The notes: a model not told the origin generated them from the letters alone. 64,000 nt of DNA from Streptomyces lavendofoliae (GCF_014649735.1 NZ_BMTP01000007.1:124001-188000); one strand, 5' to 3'. Positions 1 through 12,515 are shown, counted from the stretch's first letter. A program made the numbers and translations.

Positions 1-1603
1 GCAGCTTGGCCACGAGCCGCACGCCGTACGCGTACGCCGCGTCCTTGTGCGTGATCGCGGAGAACGCGTCGACCTTGTCGCCGTGCAGCAGGATGTCGAC
101 CTTGACGAGGCTGGAGGCCTGCTCGCCGGTGGGCTCGTAGTCGAGGGAGGCGTAACCGCGGGTCTTGGACTTCAGCTGGTCGAAGAAGTCGAAGACGATC
201 TCGGCGAGGGGAAGGGTGTAGCGGATCTCCACCCGGTCCTCGGAGAGGTAGTCCATGCCCAGCAGGGTGCCGCGGCGGGTCTGGCACAGCTCCATGATCG
301 AGCCGATGAACTCGCTGGGGGCGAGGATCGTGGCGCGTACGACCGGCTCGTACACCTCGCTGATCTTGCCCTCGGGGAACTCGCTCGGGTTGGTGACCGT
401 GTGCTCGGTGCCGTCCTCCATGAGCACGCGGTAGACCACGTTGGGGGCGGTGGCGATCAGGTCGAGCCCGAACTCGCGCTCCAGCCGCTCGCGGATCACG
501 TCGAGGTGCAGCAGGCCCAGGAAGCCCACGCGGAAGCCGAAGCCGAGCGCGGCGGAGGTCTCCGGCTCGTAGACGAGCGCGGCGTCGTTGAGCTGGAGCT
601 TGTCGAGGGCGTCGCGCAGCTCGGGGTAGTCGGAGCCGTCCAGCGGGTAGAGGCCGGAGAACACCATGGGCTTGGGGTCCTTGTAACCGCCCAGGGCCTC
701 GGTGGCGCCCTTGTGCAGGGTGGTGATCGTGTCACCGACCTTGGACTGCCGGACGTCCTTCACACCCGTGATCAGGTACCCGACCTCGCCGACGCCGAGC
801 CCGTCCGCCGGGAGCATCTCGGGCGAGTTGGTGCCGATCTCCAGCAGCTCGTGGGTCGCGCCGGTGGACATCATGCGGATGCGCTCGCGCTTGTTGAGCT
901 GCCCGTCGATGACACGCACATAGGTGACGACACCGCGGTACGAGTCGTAGACCGAGTCGAAGATCATCGCCCGGGCGGGCGCGTCGGCGACACCGACCGG
1001 TGCCGGGACCTCCCTGACGACGCGGTCGAGCAGCGCCTCGACGCCGAGACCGGTCTTGGCCGACACCCGGAGGACGTCGTCGGGGTCGCAGCCGACCAGG
1101 TTCGCCAGCTCCTCGGCGAACTTCTCCGGCTGGGCGGCCGGCAGGTCGATCTTGTTGAGCACGGGAACGATGGCGAGGTCGTTCTCCATCGCCAGGTAGA
1201 GGTTGGCGAGGGTCTGCGCCTCGATGCCCTGGGCGGCGTCGACGAGCAGGATGGTGCCCTCGCACGCGGCCAGGGACCGCGACACCTCGTAGGTGAAGTC
1301 GACGTGACCGGGGGTGTCGATCATGTTGAGGATGTGAGTGCTGCCCTGGCCGGGCCCCTCGGTGGGGGCCCACGGCAGACGCACCGCCTGGGACTTGATC
1401 GTGATGCCGCGCTCGCGCTCGATGTCCATGCGGTCGAGGTACTGAGCGCGCATCTGCCGCTGCTCGACCACACCGGTCAGCTGGAGCATCCGGTCGGCAA
1501 GGGTGGACTTGCCGTGGTCGATGTGCGCGATGATGCAGAAATTGCGGATCAGCGCCGGGTCGGTACGGCTCGGCTCGGGCACGTGGATAGGAGTCGCGGG
1601 CAC
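1..1603 (-). CDS. lepA: Elongation factor 4 (LepA) GTPase, 3' end cut off by window edge
   Basis: Ribosome-associated GTPase that back-translocates stalled ribosomes. The visible 534 codons begin at a GTG and encode [19 protein letters not shown] followed by the P-loop AHIDHGKST (about residues 26-34), the G3 box DTPGH and the NKID box, then the LepA-type domain II and the start of the C-terminal region. The family is usually about 600-620 residues, so some 85 residues lie beyond the left edge. The GTG start was chosen because the reading frame upstream loses similarity and the conserved N-terminus fits there. It is transcribed divergently from rpsT, as is usual in Streptomyces. Confidence 0.96.
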   Translation of the reverse strand, partial: MPATPIHVPEPSRTDPALIRNFCIIAHIDHGKSTLADRMLQLTGVVEQRQMRAQYLDRMDIERERGITIKSQAVRLPWAPTEGPGQGSTHILNMIDTPGHVDFTYEVSRSLAACEGTILLVDAAQGIEAQTLANLYLAMENDLAIVPVLNKIDLPAAQPEKFAEELANLVGCDPDDVLRVSAKTGLGVEALLDRVVREVPAPVGVADAPARAMIFDSVYDSYRGVVTYVRVIDGQLNKRERIRMMSTGATHELLEIGTNSPEMLPADGLGVGEVGYLITGVKDVRQSKVGDTITTLHKGATEALGGYKDPKPMVFSGLYPLDGSDYPELRDALDKLQLNDAALVYEPETSAALGFGFRVGFLGLLHLDVIRERLEREFGLDLIATAPNVVYRVLMEDGTEHTVTNPSEFPEGKISEVYEPVVRATILAPSEFIGSIMELCQTRRGTLLGMDYLSEDRVEIRYTLPLAEIVFDFFDQLKSKTRGYASLDYEPTGEQASSLVKVDILLHGDKVDAFSAITHKDAAYAYGVRLVAKL

Positions 1604-1704
1604 GCAGGGTCCTGATTCTCGAGACGCCGGGCGTCTCAGCTCGGGTCGACGGCGGATCGATACGTAGGGTTCCATGGTCCCACGGACGGGGACGGGCGCT
1701 CGGT

Positions 1705-1734
1705 TTGGGCCGCTCGGAGGGCGGCTGGTAGCCT
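1705..1734 (+). promoter_or_regulatory. Candidate HrdB-type promoter of rpsT
   Basis: TTGGGC, an 18-bp spacer and TAGCCT sit about 80 bp before the rpsT start. The -10 fits TAnnnT and the -35 keeps TTG. The predicted transcript would have a leader of roughly 70 nt, long enough for S20 autoregulation, though no structure was demonstrated. Confidence 0.45.
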
Positions 1735-1813
1735 GGGCAGCTGTGTCTCGTGGCCCTCTCAGCGACGTGGCACACATTCAGAGAAATCCTTACGAACCTG
1801 AAAAGGCTCATTC

Positions 1814-2080
1814 GTGGCGAACATCAAGTCCCAGATCAAGCGGAACAAGACCAACGAGAAGGCGCGCCTGCGCAACAAGGCCGTCAAGTCGTCGCTCAAG
1901 ACCGCGATCCGCAAGGCCCGTGAGGCCGCTGCCGCGGGTGACGTCGAGAAGGCCACTGTGGCCGCTCGCGCCGCCTCCCGTGCGCTCGACAAGGCTGTCT
2001 CGAAGGGTGTCATCCACAAGAACGCCGCCGCCAACAAGAAGTCGGCGCTGGCCACCAAGGTTGCCACCCTCCAGGGCTGA
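1814..2080 (+). CDS. rpsT: 30S ribosomal protein S20
   Basis: Small-subunit protein that binds 16S rRNA early in assembly. The 88-residue basic product starts (GTG) with [18 protein letters not shown], the family signature, and ends with [14 protein letters not shown], the full usual length. It is a single-gene unit divergent from lepA and is followed by a strong hairpin, so it probably has its own promoter and terminator. Confidence 0.98.
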   Translation: MANIKSQIKRNKTNEKARLRNKAVKSSLKTAIRKAREAAAAGDVEKATVAARAASRALDKAVSKGVIHKNAAANKKSALATKVATLQG

Positions 2081-2204
2081 GCTGCTCTCGATTTGATCGC
2101 CGGGACGGACCCAGCGGGCCCTCTCTTCCGCTCCTGACCGGCACCCCCGAGCCCGTACGCGGCCTGCGTTCGCCACGCGGGTACGAGCTCACCAACGCAT
2201 CACC

Positions 2205-2254
2205 CGAAGGCCCCGTCGCCCGTTCTTCCCCAGAACACGGCACCGGGGCCTTCG
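2205..2254. terminator. Nested inverted repeat between convergent rpsT and holA
   Basis: Outer arms CGAAGGCCCCG (2205-2215) and CGGGGCCTTCG (2244-2254) pair over 11 bp. The loop holds a second hairpin, GTTCT/AGAAC. The site lies between the ends of rpsT (+) and holA (-), so it can stop transcription from both sides. The rest of 2081-2399 shows no gene. Confidence 0.7.
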
Positions 2255-2399
2255 CCATGCCCGGTCACGGGGCCGCCGCGCATCCTGGGGCGGGCTGCCC
2301 GGGGCCGCCGGACACCCGAAGGGCGGGTGCCCCGGGGGGGCGGCCTTCGGGGAGCAGCCCACCGCACCGGTACAGGCGCCCGCAAGGGGGAGCGTCCGG

Positions 2400-3386
2400 T
2401 CAGCGGCGGGAGCGGGCCGCGCGGGCGATGGTGACGACCGCCTTCTCCAGGGCGTACTCGGGGTCGTCGCCCCCGCCCTTGACACCGGCGTCCGCCTCCG
2501 CGATCGCGCGCAGCGCGACGGCCACGCCGTCCGGCGTCCAGCCGCGCATCTGCTGGCGCACGCGGTCGATCTTCCAGGGCGGCATGCCGAGCTCGCGGGC
2601 GAGGTCCGCCGGACGCCCGCCCCGCGCCGACGACAGCTTGCCGATCGCCCGCACGCCCTGCGCCAGCGCACTGGTGATCAGCACGGGCGCGACCCCGGTC
2701 GACAGCGACCACCGCAGCGCCTCCAGCGCCTCGGCCGCCCGCCCCTCCACCGCCCGGTCGGCGACGTTGAAGCTGGAGGCCTCCGCGCGGCCCGTGTAGT
2801 ACCGTCCGACGACCGCCTCGTCGATGGTGCCCTCCACGTCCGCGACGAGCTGCGACACGGCGGACGCGAGCTCCCGCAGATCGCTGCCGACCGAGTCGAC
2901 GAGCGCCTGGCACGCCTCCGGCGTCGCGGACCGCCCGAGCGCCCGGAACTCACCGCGCACGAACGTCAGACGCTCCGCCGGCTTGGTGGTCTTCGGACAC
3001 GCGACCTCCCGCGCCCCCGCCTTCCGCGCCGCGTCCAGCAGGCCCTTGCCCTTGGCGCCGCCGGCGTGGAGCAGGACGAGGCTGATGTCCTCCACGGGCG
3101 AGCCGAGGTACGCCTTGATGTCCTTGACGGAGTCGGCGGAGAGATCGTGCGCGTTCCGCACGACCAGCACCTTGCGCTCGGCGAACAACGACGGGCTCGT
3201 CAGCTCGGCGAGCGTGCCGGGCTGGAGCTGGTCGGACGCGAGGTCACGGACGTCCGTGTCGGCGTCGGCCGCGCGGGCGGCCGCCACCACCTGCTGCACC
3301 GCGCGGTCGAGGAGGAGGTCCTCCTGCCCCACGGCGAGGGTGACGGGCGCGAGGACGTCGTCGGTCTGGTTCTTTCTGGTGGCCAT
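2400..3386 (-). CDS. holA: DNA polymerase III delta subunit
   Basis: Clamp-loader subunit that opens the beta sliding clamp during DNA replication. The product is 328 residues, normal for the family. It opens MATRKNQTDDVLAPVTLAVG, with a LLDRAVQQVV helix after it, and contains the delta-type segment SLFAERKVLVVRNA followed by the C-terminal helical domain with RGGRPADLARELGMPPWKI. The ATG was preferred over an in-frame start 18 bp upstream because the extra residues MRCWFA have no family support. It is convergent with rpsT. Confidence 0.95.
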   Translation of the reverse strand: MATRKNQTDDVLAPVTLAVGQEDLLLDRAVQQVVAAARAADADTDVRDLASDQLQPGTLAELTSPSLFAERKVLVVRNAHDLSADSVKDIKAYLGSPVEDISLVLLHAGGAKGKGLLDAARKAGAREVACPKTTKPAERLTFVRGEFRALGRSATPEACQALVDSVGSDLRELASAVSQLVADVEGTIDEAVVGRYYTGRAEASSFNVADRAVEGRAAEALEALRWSLSTGVAPVLITSALAQGVRAIGKLSSARGGRPADLARELGMPPWKIDRVRQQMRGWTPDGVAVALRAIAEADAGVKGGGDDPEYALEKAVVTIARAARSRR

Positions 3387-3440
3387 CGCGAACCAGCATC
3401 GCACGGCCCACCGACAGCGCGGGCACGGCCGGACCCCTCC

Positions 3441-3677
3441 CTACGGCTCCTCCCGCCAGCCGTCCCACCCGGCCGCGAACTCGTCCAGCTCGGCGGCCAC
3501 GAGCCGGCCGTCCGGGTCCTCGACCACCACCAGCCACTGGGCGTCCTCGGCGTCGTCCTCGCCGGCCAGGGCGTCCCGCACCAGCTGGGGCTCCTCCGTG
3601 ATCCCGAAACGCTCCCCGAGCTCCTCGGCGGCTTCCTCGGCCGCGTCCCGGTCGGGCAGCACCAGTACATGTCTCAC
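3441..3677 (-). CDS. Small conserved acidic protein, function unknown
   Basis: This 78-residue protein (MRHVLVLPDRD...) has a beta-alpha start and is rich in D and E, ending FAAGWDGWREEP. I recognise it only as a conserved Streptomyces ORF located between holA and comEC. The start is a GTG with GGGAGG ten bases upstream; an ATG at 3695 is also in frame and would add six residues. It lies 54 bp upstream of holA in the same direction and could share its transcript. No cofactor or catalytic motif was recognised. Confidence 0.75.
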   Translation of the reverse strand: MRHVLVLPDRDAAEEAAEELGERFGITEEPQLVRDALAGEDDAEDAQWLVVVEDPDGRLVAAELDEFAAGWDGWREEP

Positions 3678-3710
3678 ATCGCTCACGCCTCCCATTGTTC
3701 CCGCGCTCCG

Positions 3711-6200
3711 TCAGGGTTCCGTCCCCGGCCCCGGGGCCTCCGCCGTGGTGGCGCGCAGCTCCCTCCCCCTTCCCGTCACGGCGATCGCGCCGTGCCTGTC
3801 GGTGCTCAGCACCACCGCTCCCCCGGCCCGCAGGGTGTCGACCGTCCGGGGTGACGGATGGCCGTACGGGTTGTCCCGCCCGGCCGACACCAGGGCCAGC
3901 CGGGGCCGGGCCCTGTCCAACAGGCGCGGGTCCTGGTGCGCCGAGCCGTGGTGGGCGACCTTCAGCACGTCCACCGGCGGCAGGTCCGGGTGGGCCCGCA
4001 GCAGGCCCTGCTGGGCCGGCGGCTCGAGGTCGCCGAGGAGCAGCAGGGTCGTCGCGGGCGTGCCGTCGCCGACACGGACGAGGAGCGCGACGCTGGCGTC
4101 GTTCGGCCCCTCCGGTGCCGGGCCGGGGGCGGCGTCGCCCGGCCACAGCACCCGCCAGTCGAGCGGCCCGACCCGCCGGCGCTCACCGGCCCCCGCCCGG
4201 ACGACCGGCACCCCCGCCCCGGCGGCGGTCCTCCGCACGAACGCCGCCTGGTCCGCCGGGTCCTGGAGGCCCGTGGTCTGGATCGCCCCGACCTCCCGCC
4301 CCCGCAGCACGCCCGGGAGGCCCGCGACGTGGTCGGCGTGGAAGTGGGTGAGGACGACGAGCGGGACCCGGCTGACGCCGAGCGACCGCAGACAGCGGTC
4401 CACCAGGGCGGGATCGGGGCCGGCGTCCACCACCACGGCCGAGCCGCCGCCCGCTGCCAGCACCGTCGCGTCCCCCTGGCCGACGTCGCACATGGCGAAC
4501 ACCCAGCCGGACGGCGGCCACCCGGTGACCAGCCTGATGAGCGGCGGTGGCCGTACCACGGCGAGCACCAGCAGCACCGCGCACGCTCCCGCCAGCCACG
4601 CCCGGTGCCGCACCCGGCGCACCCAGAGCACCAGCAGCCCGGTGACGGCCGCGAGCAGCAGACCCCCGAGCCAGCCGCCGGGCCACCCGGCCTCCGCACC
4701 GGGGAGCGCGGCACCCGTGCGGGCGACGCCGGCGATCCACCCGGCCGGCCATCCCGCGCAGGCGGCGAACAGCCCGGCCACCGGCATCGCGACCGGTGCC
4801 ACCGCCAGCGCGGCGAACCCGAGCACGGTCGCCGGGGCCACCGCGAGCTCCGCCACCAGGTTGCACGGGATCGCCACCAGGCTGATCCGCGCGGCGAACA
4901 CGGCCACCACCGGGGCGCACACCGCCTGCGCCGCGGCCGTCGCGGCCAGCACCTCCGCGATACGTGGTGGCACCCGGTGCCTGCGCAGCGCGGCGCTCCA
5001 GCCCGGGGCCACGGTGAGGAGCGCCCCGGTGGCCAGGACCGACAGCAGGAAGCCGTAGCTCCGCGCCAGCCACGGGTCGTACAGCACCAGCAGCAGGACG
5101 GCGGCGGCGAGCGCGGGGATCAGCGATCGGCGCCGCCCGGTGCCGATCGCCAGCAGGGTGATCAGGCCGCAGGCGGCGGCGCGCAGCACGCTCGGGTCGG
5201 GCCGGCAGACCAGGACGAAGCCGAGGGTCAGCGCCCCGCCGAGCATCGCAGTGCCCCGGAGCGGGATCCCCAACCGGGGCGCCAGACCGCCGCGTTCCGC
5301 CCTGAGCGCGCTGCCGGGCGGGCCGATGAGCAGCAGCAGGACGATCGTGAGGTTGCTGCCGGAGACGGCCAGCAGATGTGTGAGGTCCGTCGCCCGGAAG
5401 GCGTCGTGCAGGTCGGACGGGATACGGGAGGTGTCCCCGACGACCAGCCCGGGCAGCAGGGCGCGCGCGTCCGGCGGCAGTCCGTCGGTGGCGGTACGCA
5501 ACCCCGCGCGCAGCTTCCCGGCGGCCTGCTGGAGGGAGGTCGGCGGCCCGGTGATCCGCGGTGGGCCGGCGTCCGCCCGCAGGACGGCGGCGAACGGTTC
5601 GCCGGCCCGGTGCGGCGGCGCGACCCGCCCCGCCAGGCTCAGCCGGGTCGAGGGCAGCAGCCGCCGCCAGTCCTCGCCGCCCGCCGGGACGATCACCAGG
5701 ACGGGCGTGCGGACCCTGGTGACCGCTCCGTCGGTGGCCGTCACCCGGGTCACCTCGGCGTCCAGCACGACGGAGGCACGGGGCGCCCTCGGGCCGAGGA
5801 CCCGCACACGGCTGAGCCGGGGATCGGACGTGACCGTCGCCTCCACGGTGACCCTCGCGTGCCGCTCCGCCAGTTCGGGCAGCGGACCCCGCGCGAGGTC
5901 GGCGCCGTGCAGCCCCGCGGACGCCGCACCGGCCGCGGCGCAGAGCAACACGGCCGCGCACGCCGGGCCGTTGCCCCTCCAGCCCCTCTGCGGGCTCCCG
6001 AGGAGCACCAGCACACCTGTCACGGCGCAGAGCGCCACCCCCGCCGCCGTCCATCCGCCTGGCGCGCCCAGCGCGAGGGCGGCCGCTGCCCACGCCGCCA
6101 GGGCGGGTGCCACGAGCCGGGCGTCGGCCGGGGCTTCCTGCCATGGGTCGGCGACCCCCAGCGGCGTACCCGACGCGGCGTGAACCGCCTGGCGGGTCAC
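3711..6200 (-). CDS. comEC: ComEC/Rec2-family DNA-uptake channel protein
   Basis: Polytopic membrane protein thought to form the channel through which single-stranded DNA enters during transformation. The 829 residues comprise several N-terminal hydrophobic segments, an OB-like extracellular stretch, the competence domain with LTHLLAVSGSNLTIVLLLL (about residue 275), and a C-terminal metallo-beta-lactamase-like domain with THFHADHVAGLPG (about residue 615), GDLEPP and KVAHHGSAHQD. The GTG start overlaps the comEA stop as GTGA, implying translational coupling. Natural transformation is not established in Streptomyces, so the role there is open. Confidence 0.93.
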   Translation of the reverse strand: MTRQAVHAASGTPLGVADPWQEAPADARLVAPALAAWAAAALALGAPGGWTAAGVALCAVTGVLVLLGSPQRGWRGNGPACAAVLLCAAAGAASAGLHGADLARGPLPELAERHARVTVEATVTSDPRLSRVRVLGPRAPRASVVLDAEVTRVTATDGAVTRVRTPVLVIVPAGGEDWRRLLPSTRLSLAGRVAPPHRAGEPFAAVLRADAGPPRITGPPTSLQQAAGKLRAGLRTATDGLPPDARALLPGLVVGDTSRIPSDLHDAFRATDLTHLLAVSGSNLTIVLLLLIGPPGSALRAERGGLAPRLGIPLRGTAMLGGALTLGFVLVCRPDPSVLRAAACGLITLLAIGTGRRRSLIPALAAAVLLLVLYDPWLARSYGFLLSVLATGALLTVAPGWSAALRRHRVPPRIAEVLAATAAAQAVCAPVVAVFAARISLVAIPCNLVAELAVAPATVLGFAALAVAPVAMPVAGLFAACAGWPAGWIAGVARTGAALPGAEAGWPGGWLGGLLLAAVTGLLVLWVRRVRHRAWLAGACAVLLVLAVVRPPPLIRLVTGWPPSGWVFAMCDVGQGDATVLAAGGGSAVVVDAGPDPALVDRCLRSLGVSRVPLVVLTHFHADHVAGLPGVLRGREVGAIQTTGLQDPADQAAFVRRTAAGAGVPVVRAGAGERRRVGPLDWRVLWPGDAAPGPAPEGPNDASVALLVRVGDGTPATTLLLLGDLEPPAQQGLLRAHPDLPPVDVLKVAHHGSAHQDPRLLDRARPRLALVSAGRDNPYGHPSPRTVDTLRAGGAVVLSTDRHGAIAVTGRGRELRATTAEAPGPGTEP

Positions 6201-7543
6201 GGCTGTACGAGGGGCTGGAGATCCGCGAACCGGCGTTCGCCGATCCCGTCGACCTCGCGCAGCTCGTCGACCGACCGGAATCCTCCATGGCCGGTGCGGT
6301 AGTCGACGATGTGCCGGGCCAGCACGGGGCCGACGCCCGGCAGCGTGTCGAGCTGCTCCACGGTGGCGCTGTTCAGGCTCACCGGCCCCGCGCCGCCACC
6401 GGGGCCGGCCGCCGCGGACGTCCCGGACGCGAGCCCCGGAGGTGGCGCGGCCACCCCCACCACGACGTGCTCGCCGTCCATGAGCACCCGCGCCCGGTTC
6501 AGCCCCGTGAGGTCGGTGCCCGGCCTGGCCCCGCCCGCCGCGCGCAGGGCGTCGGCGACCCGCGACCCCGCGGGCAGCCGCAGCACGCCCGGCCGCCGTA
6601 CCGTGCCGCTCACGTCGACCACGACGGGCGGCGCGCCTGCCGGGGTCCGGCGGGTCGCGGGCCCCGCCGCCGTCGGCGCCGCCTCCGTGACCAGTTCGGG
6701 AGCCCGGACGGGCTCCGGACGGCCCACCCAGAAGTAGCGGCCGGCGACGACGGCGGCCACGGCCAGGACGACGGCCAGCGCGACGACCGTACGGGCTTCC
6801 ATCCCGCAGCGCGCCTGCACCCACAGCGGCACCCGGTCCCGCAGCGCCTGCCGCCACCGCTCCCGGCGCCCCGGCGCCCGCTCCCCCGCCGCAGTCCGAT
6901 CCGGATCCGGATCCGGATCCGGATCCGGCGCAGCGGCCCCTTCGGACGGGTCTGTCGCTGCCGCCCCGGCCGGGCCGCCGGTCGTCACCCGCCTCCACCG
7001 CGCGAGCCGCGCCGCGGGCGCCCCGGACGCGGCACCGGCCGCCCGCGCCCCGGCCGAGCCACCATCAACCTCCCGCGTCCCGGCCGTATCATCATCGGTC
7101 CCCGGCGACACGGCCGTGCCGCCCCCGGTCACCCGTGGCACGGGCCACGCACCCGGCCGACGCGGCACCGGCGAATCACCGAGCGCACGCGAGTCGGCCG
7201 CGTCACCACAGGCCGCACCACCACCGGCCGCCCCATCCGCGCCAACCGCAGCACGAGCCGCCGGCGACCCGACCCGGGCGTCACCAGCCGTCGGGCGCGT
7301 CGGTGCGGGGTCGACGGCGGGGGGCGGCGGGTGCGTCGCGGACGCGCCCGCCCCTGCGAAGAGCGCGTCCGCCCGGCGGCGGGCCAACGCCTCGGCCCGT
7401 GCCCCTGCGCGTCCGCGCAGCCGGTGCCGGGCGGGACCCCGGCGGCTCCGCGAGCGGCCGTCCGACCCGGGCGGCCGGCCGGGTCCGCTCACAGCGCGTA
7501 CTCGAGGCGAGGAGAATGTCACGGAGTGTGTTCGCGTTTCCAT
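6197..7543 (-). CDS. comEA: ComEA-like helix-hairpin-helix DNA-binding membrane protein
   Basis: Membrane-anchored DNA receptor of the ComEA family, partner of ComEC. The C-terminal third carries a transmembrane helix (VVALAVVLAVAAVVAGRYF, about residues 250-270), an SLBB-like segment and a double helix-hairpin-helix region with LPGVGPVLARHIVDYR. The N-terminal 240 residues are long, low-complexity and predicted cytoplasmic, rich in R, A, P and G, with a PDPDPDPDPD run. The ATG at 7543 follows TACCGT by 8 nt, which suggests a leaderless mRNA; a GTG eight codons in is an alternative. It is the first gene of the comEA-comEC pair. Confidence 0.88.
   Translation of the reverse strand: METRTHSVTFSSPRVRAVSGPGRPPGSDGRSRSRRGPARHRLRGRAGARAEALARRRADALFAGAGASATHPPPPAVDPAPTRPTAGDARVGSPAARAAVGADGAAGGGAACGDAADSRALGDSPVPRRPGAWPVPRVTGGGTAVSPGTDDDTAGTREVDGGSAGARAAGAASGAPAARLARWRRVTTGGPAGAAATDPSEGAAAPDPDPDPDPDRTAAGERAPGRRERWRQALRDRVPLWVQARCGMEARTVVALAVVLAVAAVVAGRYFWVGRPEPVRAPELVTEAAPTAAGPATRRTPAGAPPVVVDVSGTVRRPGVLRLPAGSRVADALRAAGGARPGTDLTGLNRARVLMDGEHVVVGVAAPPPGLASGTSAAAGPGGGAGPVSLNSATVEQLDTLPGVGPVLARHIVDYRTGHGGFRSVDELREVDGIGERRFADLQPLVQP
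6898..6927. repeat. Hexanucleotide tandem repeat (GATCCG)5 inside comEA
   Basis: Five exact copies of GATCCG encode the (Pro-Asp)5 run in the cytoplasmic tail. Because the unit is 6 bp, slippage would change length without breaking the frame. Confidence 0.95.
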
Positions 7544-7652
7544 GCCACAGCACGGTAGACACCATCGCCCCACCCCGCCGTGCCGCGCCAAAATCCGTGG
7601 ACAACCCGGCAGTTGTGGAAAACCCGCCCACCCGTCCGGGTGAGCCGGGCGG

Positions 7653-8498
7653 TCACCGCGCGGAGACGACCACCCCCAGCAGCCCCGGCCCGGTGTGCGC
7701 GCCGATGACCGCGCCGACCTCGCTGACGTGCAGCTCGGCCAGGCCGGGGACGCGGGCGCGCAGCCGGTCGGCCAGGGCGCCTGCCCGGTCGGATGCCGCG
7801 AGGTGGTGCACCGCGATGTCCACCGGGCTCGCACCCGCCCGCTCGGCGGCGATCTCCTCCAGGCGGGCGATCGCCTTCGACGCCGTGCGCACCTTCTCGC
7901 GCAGTTCGATCCGCCCGCCCTCCAGCTCCAGCAGCGGCTTCACCGCGAGCGCGGAGCCCAGCAGCGCCTGGGCCGCGCCGATGCGGCCGCCCCGGCGCAG
8001 GTACTCGAGCGTGTCGACGTAGAAGTACGCGGAGGTCCCGGCGGCCCGCTTCTCGGCGGCGGCGACCACCTCGTCCGGTGAGCCTCCTGTCTCCGCCGCC
8101 TCGGCGGCGGCCAGCGCGCAGAAGCCCAGCGCCATGGCGACCATGCCGGTGTCGACGACCCGCACCGGCACCGTCGCCTCCTTGGCGGCCAACAGGGCGG
8201 CGTCGTACGTACCCGAGAACTCGGCGGACAGGTGCAGCGAGACGATCGCGGTGGCGCCCCGGCCGGCCGCCGCCCGGTATGCCTCGGCGAACACCTCCGG
8301 GCCGGGCCGCGACGTGGTCACCGAGCGGCGCTTCTGGAGCGCGAGGGCCAGCGAGCGGGCCGAGATCTCGGTGCCCTCCTCAAGGGCCTGGTCGCCGAGG
8401 ACGACGGTCAGCGGCACCGCGGTGATACCGTGCCGCTCCATCGTCTGCGGCGGCAGGTAGGCCGTTGAATCGGTGACGATCGCGACATGGCGGGACAT
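7653..8498 (-). CDS. DegV-family fatty-acid-binding protein
   Basis: DegV/FakB-type protein that binds a fatty acid carboxylate and, in firmicutes, presents it to a fatty acid kinase. The 281 residues show the family landmarks: VTDSTAYLP at the N-terminus, TSRPGPEVF, SAEFSGTYDA and YLRRGGRIG, then the C-terminal IGAHTGPGLLG. Length is standard. It sits 109 bp downstream of comEA in the same direction. No FakA-type kinase is in the window, so the pathway partner is unknown. Confidence 0.93.
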   Translation of the reverse strand: MSRHVAIVTDSTAYLPPQTMERHGITAVPLTVVLGDQALEEGTEISARSLALALQKRRSVTTSRPGPEVFAEAYRAAAGRGATAIVSLHLSAEFSGTYDAALLAAKEATVPVRVVDTGMVAMALGFCALAAAEAAETGGSPDEVVAAAEKRAAGTSAYFYVDTLEYLRRGGRIGAAQALLGSALAVKPLLELEGGRIELREKVRTASKAIARLEEIAAERAGASPVDIAVHHLAASDRAGALADRLRARVPGLAELHVSEVGAVIGAHTGPGLLGVVVSAR

Positions 8499-8564
8499 GA
8501 CCGGGAGGGTACCCCGGTCGGGGCGCCGTACGGCAGCCCGCCCCCGCCTCGTGATCGAATCCGA

Positions 8565-9350
8565 TCAGTTCGTGGTCTCGGGACGGGCCGACTTCTGCCA
8601 GGAGTAGTAGGGCTGTTGCCGCGGGTCCTTCGCGGTGATCGCCCTGGGCGTGCCGGTACCGGACGCGTCGCGGCCGGCGCCCGCCTCCTCCGCGGAGCGC
8701 GCTTCGGGCCCGGTGCCCGTGGGCTCGGTCCGGTCTGCGGCCGGCCCGGACGGTTCCGGGGATCGTCCCGCCGCCTCCTCCACCCAGGAGAGGTCGTCCT
8801 GCTCGCGCCCGGCCCAGTGGCGCAGCGCGCCGGCCTCCACGTCGATCTGCGCGCTCAGTGACGCCAGGTCGTCGTCCGCGAAGTTCCGGGCCCGGTCGCG
8901 GGCCGCCCACCGCAGCGACTCCGCCGAGTGGGTGATCCGCTCGGTGCGCTCGCGCAGGTCGTCGAGCTGGGCGGCGACCCCGGCCCTGTCCGGGTCCCGC
9001 TCCAGCCGCTTGAGGTCGGCGTCCAGTTCGTGCCCGTGGGCGCTGAGCCTGCGGAACAGCTCCAGGGACTCCTGCAGCGAGGCGTCCTCCACCGCGCCCG
9101 CCTCCAGTGCGTCCTGGGTGGCCCGCATGGAGGTCCGCAGCGACAGGCGCAGGTGCGCCAGCTCGGCCTTCACGCCGCCGGTGCCGTAGCTCTTGGCCCG
9201 CAGCGTGGTGTCCTCGACGGTTCGCCGCGCCTGGGTGATGGTGCGGTCGACTCCGCGCTTGGCGGCCTTGACCGCCTTCACGGTCACGTACACCCCCAGA
9301 GCGACGAAGGCGACGAAGAGCAGCGCCAGGATCGCGATCGCTTCTGCCAT
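8565..9350 (-). CDS. Membrane-anchored coiled-coil protein, function unknown
   Basis: The 261-residue product starts with one transmembrane helix (AIAILALLFVAFVALGVYVTV, about residues 5-25). A basic juxtamembrane segment follows, then a long charged helical region (about residues 60-180) with coiled-coil character, and a Pro/Glu-rich tail ending QQPYYSWQKSARPETTN. The ATG has AAGGGGAC at good distance, so it was preferred over an upstream in-frame codon. I recognise it only as a conserved Streptomyces protein between degV and leuS. The topology suggests a cytoplasmic coiled coil tethered to the membrane. Confidence 0.85.
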   Translation of the reverse strand: MAEAIAILALLFVAFVALGVYVTVKAVKAAKRGVDRTITQARRTVEDTTLRAKSYGTGGVKAELAHLRLSLRTSMRATQDALEAGAVEDASLQESLELFRRLSAHGHELDADLKRLERDPDRAGVAAQLDDLRERTERITHSAESLRWAARDRARNFADDDLASLSAQIDVEAGALRHWAGREQDDLSWVEEAAGRSPEPSGPAADRTEPTGTGPEARSAEEAGAGRDASGTGTPRAITAKDPRQQPYYSWQKSARPETTN

Positions 9351-9420
9351 GAAGTCCCCTTGGTGTCGCCGGGTACCGCTCCGGACGCGGCCGGCCGTCT
9401 GTTCCTCCACGGTAAACGGA

Positions 9421-9463
9421 ACGGGCAGGCCGAGGGTTCCATCGGAACCCCCAACCTGCCCGT
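9421..9463 (-). terminator. Two-tier hairpin downstream of leuS
   Basis: Outer arms ACGGGCAGG/CCTGCCCGT and inner arms GGGTTCC/GGAACCC form one stacked hairpin about 100 bp past the leuS stop. On the minus strand it is followed by a short pyrimidine-rich stretch. Confidence 0.6.
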
Positions 9464-9561
9464 AGGGGAAAACACCTAGGCGCCGTGCGACGCTCGCGTC
9501 ACACCCGCATCACGCCGTCCTGGTCCTGGCCGTACGGATGAGGCCGTGCGGATCGCCCGCG

Positions 9562-12432
<2,871 letters not shown>

Positions 12433-12491
12433 GATCCTTAAAGCTCCATCGATCGTCTCTGCCCGCTGCCGCTCTGTGACGCGGCGAAATG

Positions 12492-12515
12492 AAAAAACCC
12501 CTCGCACAGGAGGGG
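12492..12515 (-). terminator. Attenuator terminator in the leuS leader
   Basis: On the minus strand CCCCTC, a CTGTGC loop, GAGGGG and then TTTTTT form an intrinsic terminator, unusual in having a real T-run for a Streptomyces. It lies about 45 nt after the leader-peptide stop and about 60 nt before leuS, the geometry of a transcription attenuator. Confidence 0.8.

Noticed and set aside
47..1615. 522-codon + strand open frame antisense to lepA
   Set aside because: Shadow of the conserved LepA frame.
6201..6998. N-terminal extension of comEC by 266 codons
   Set aside because: It lies wholly within comEA; the GTGA overlap at 6197-6200 and ComEC length fit a start at 6200.
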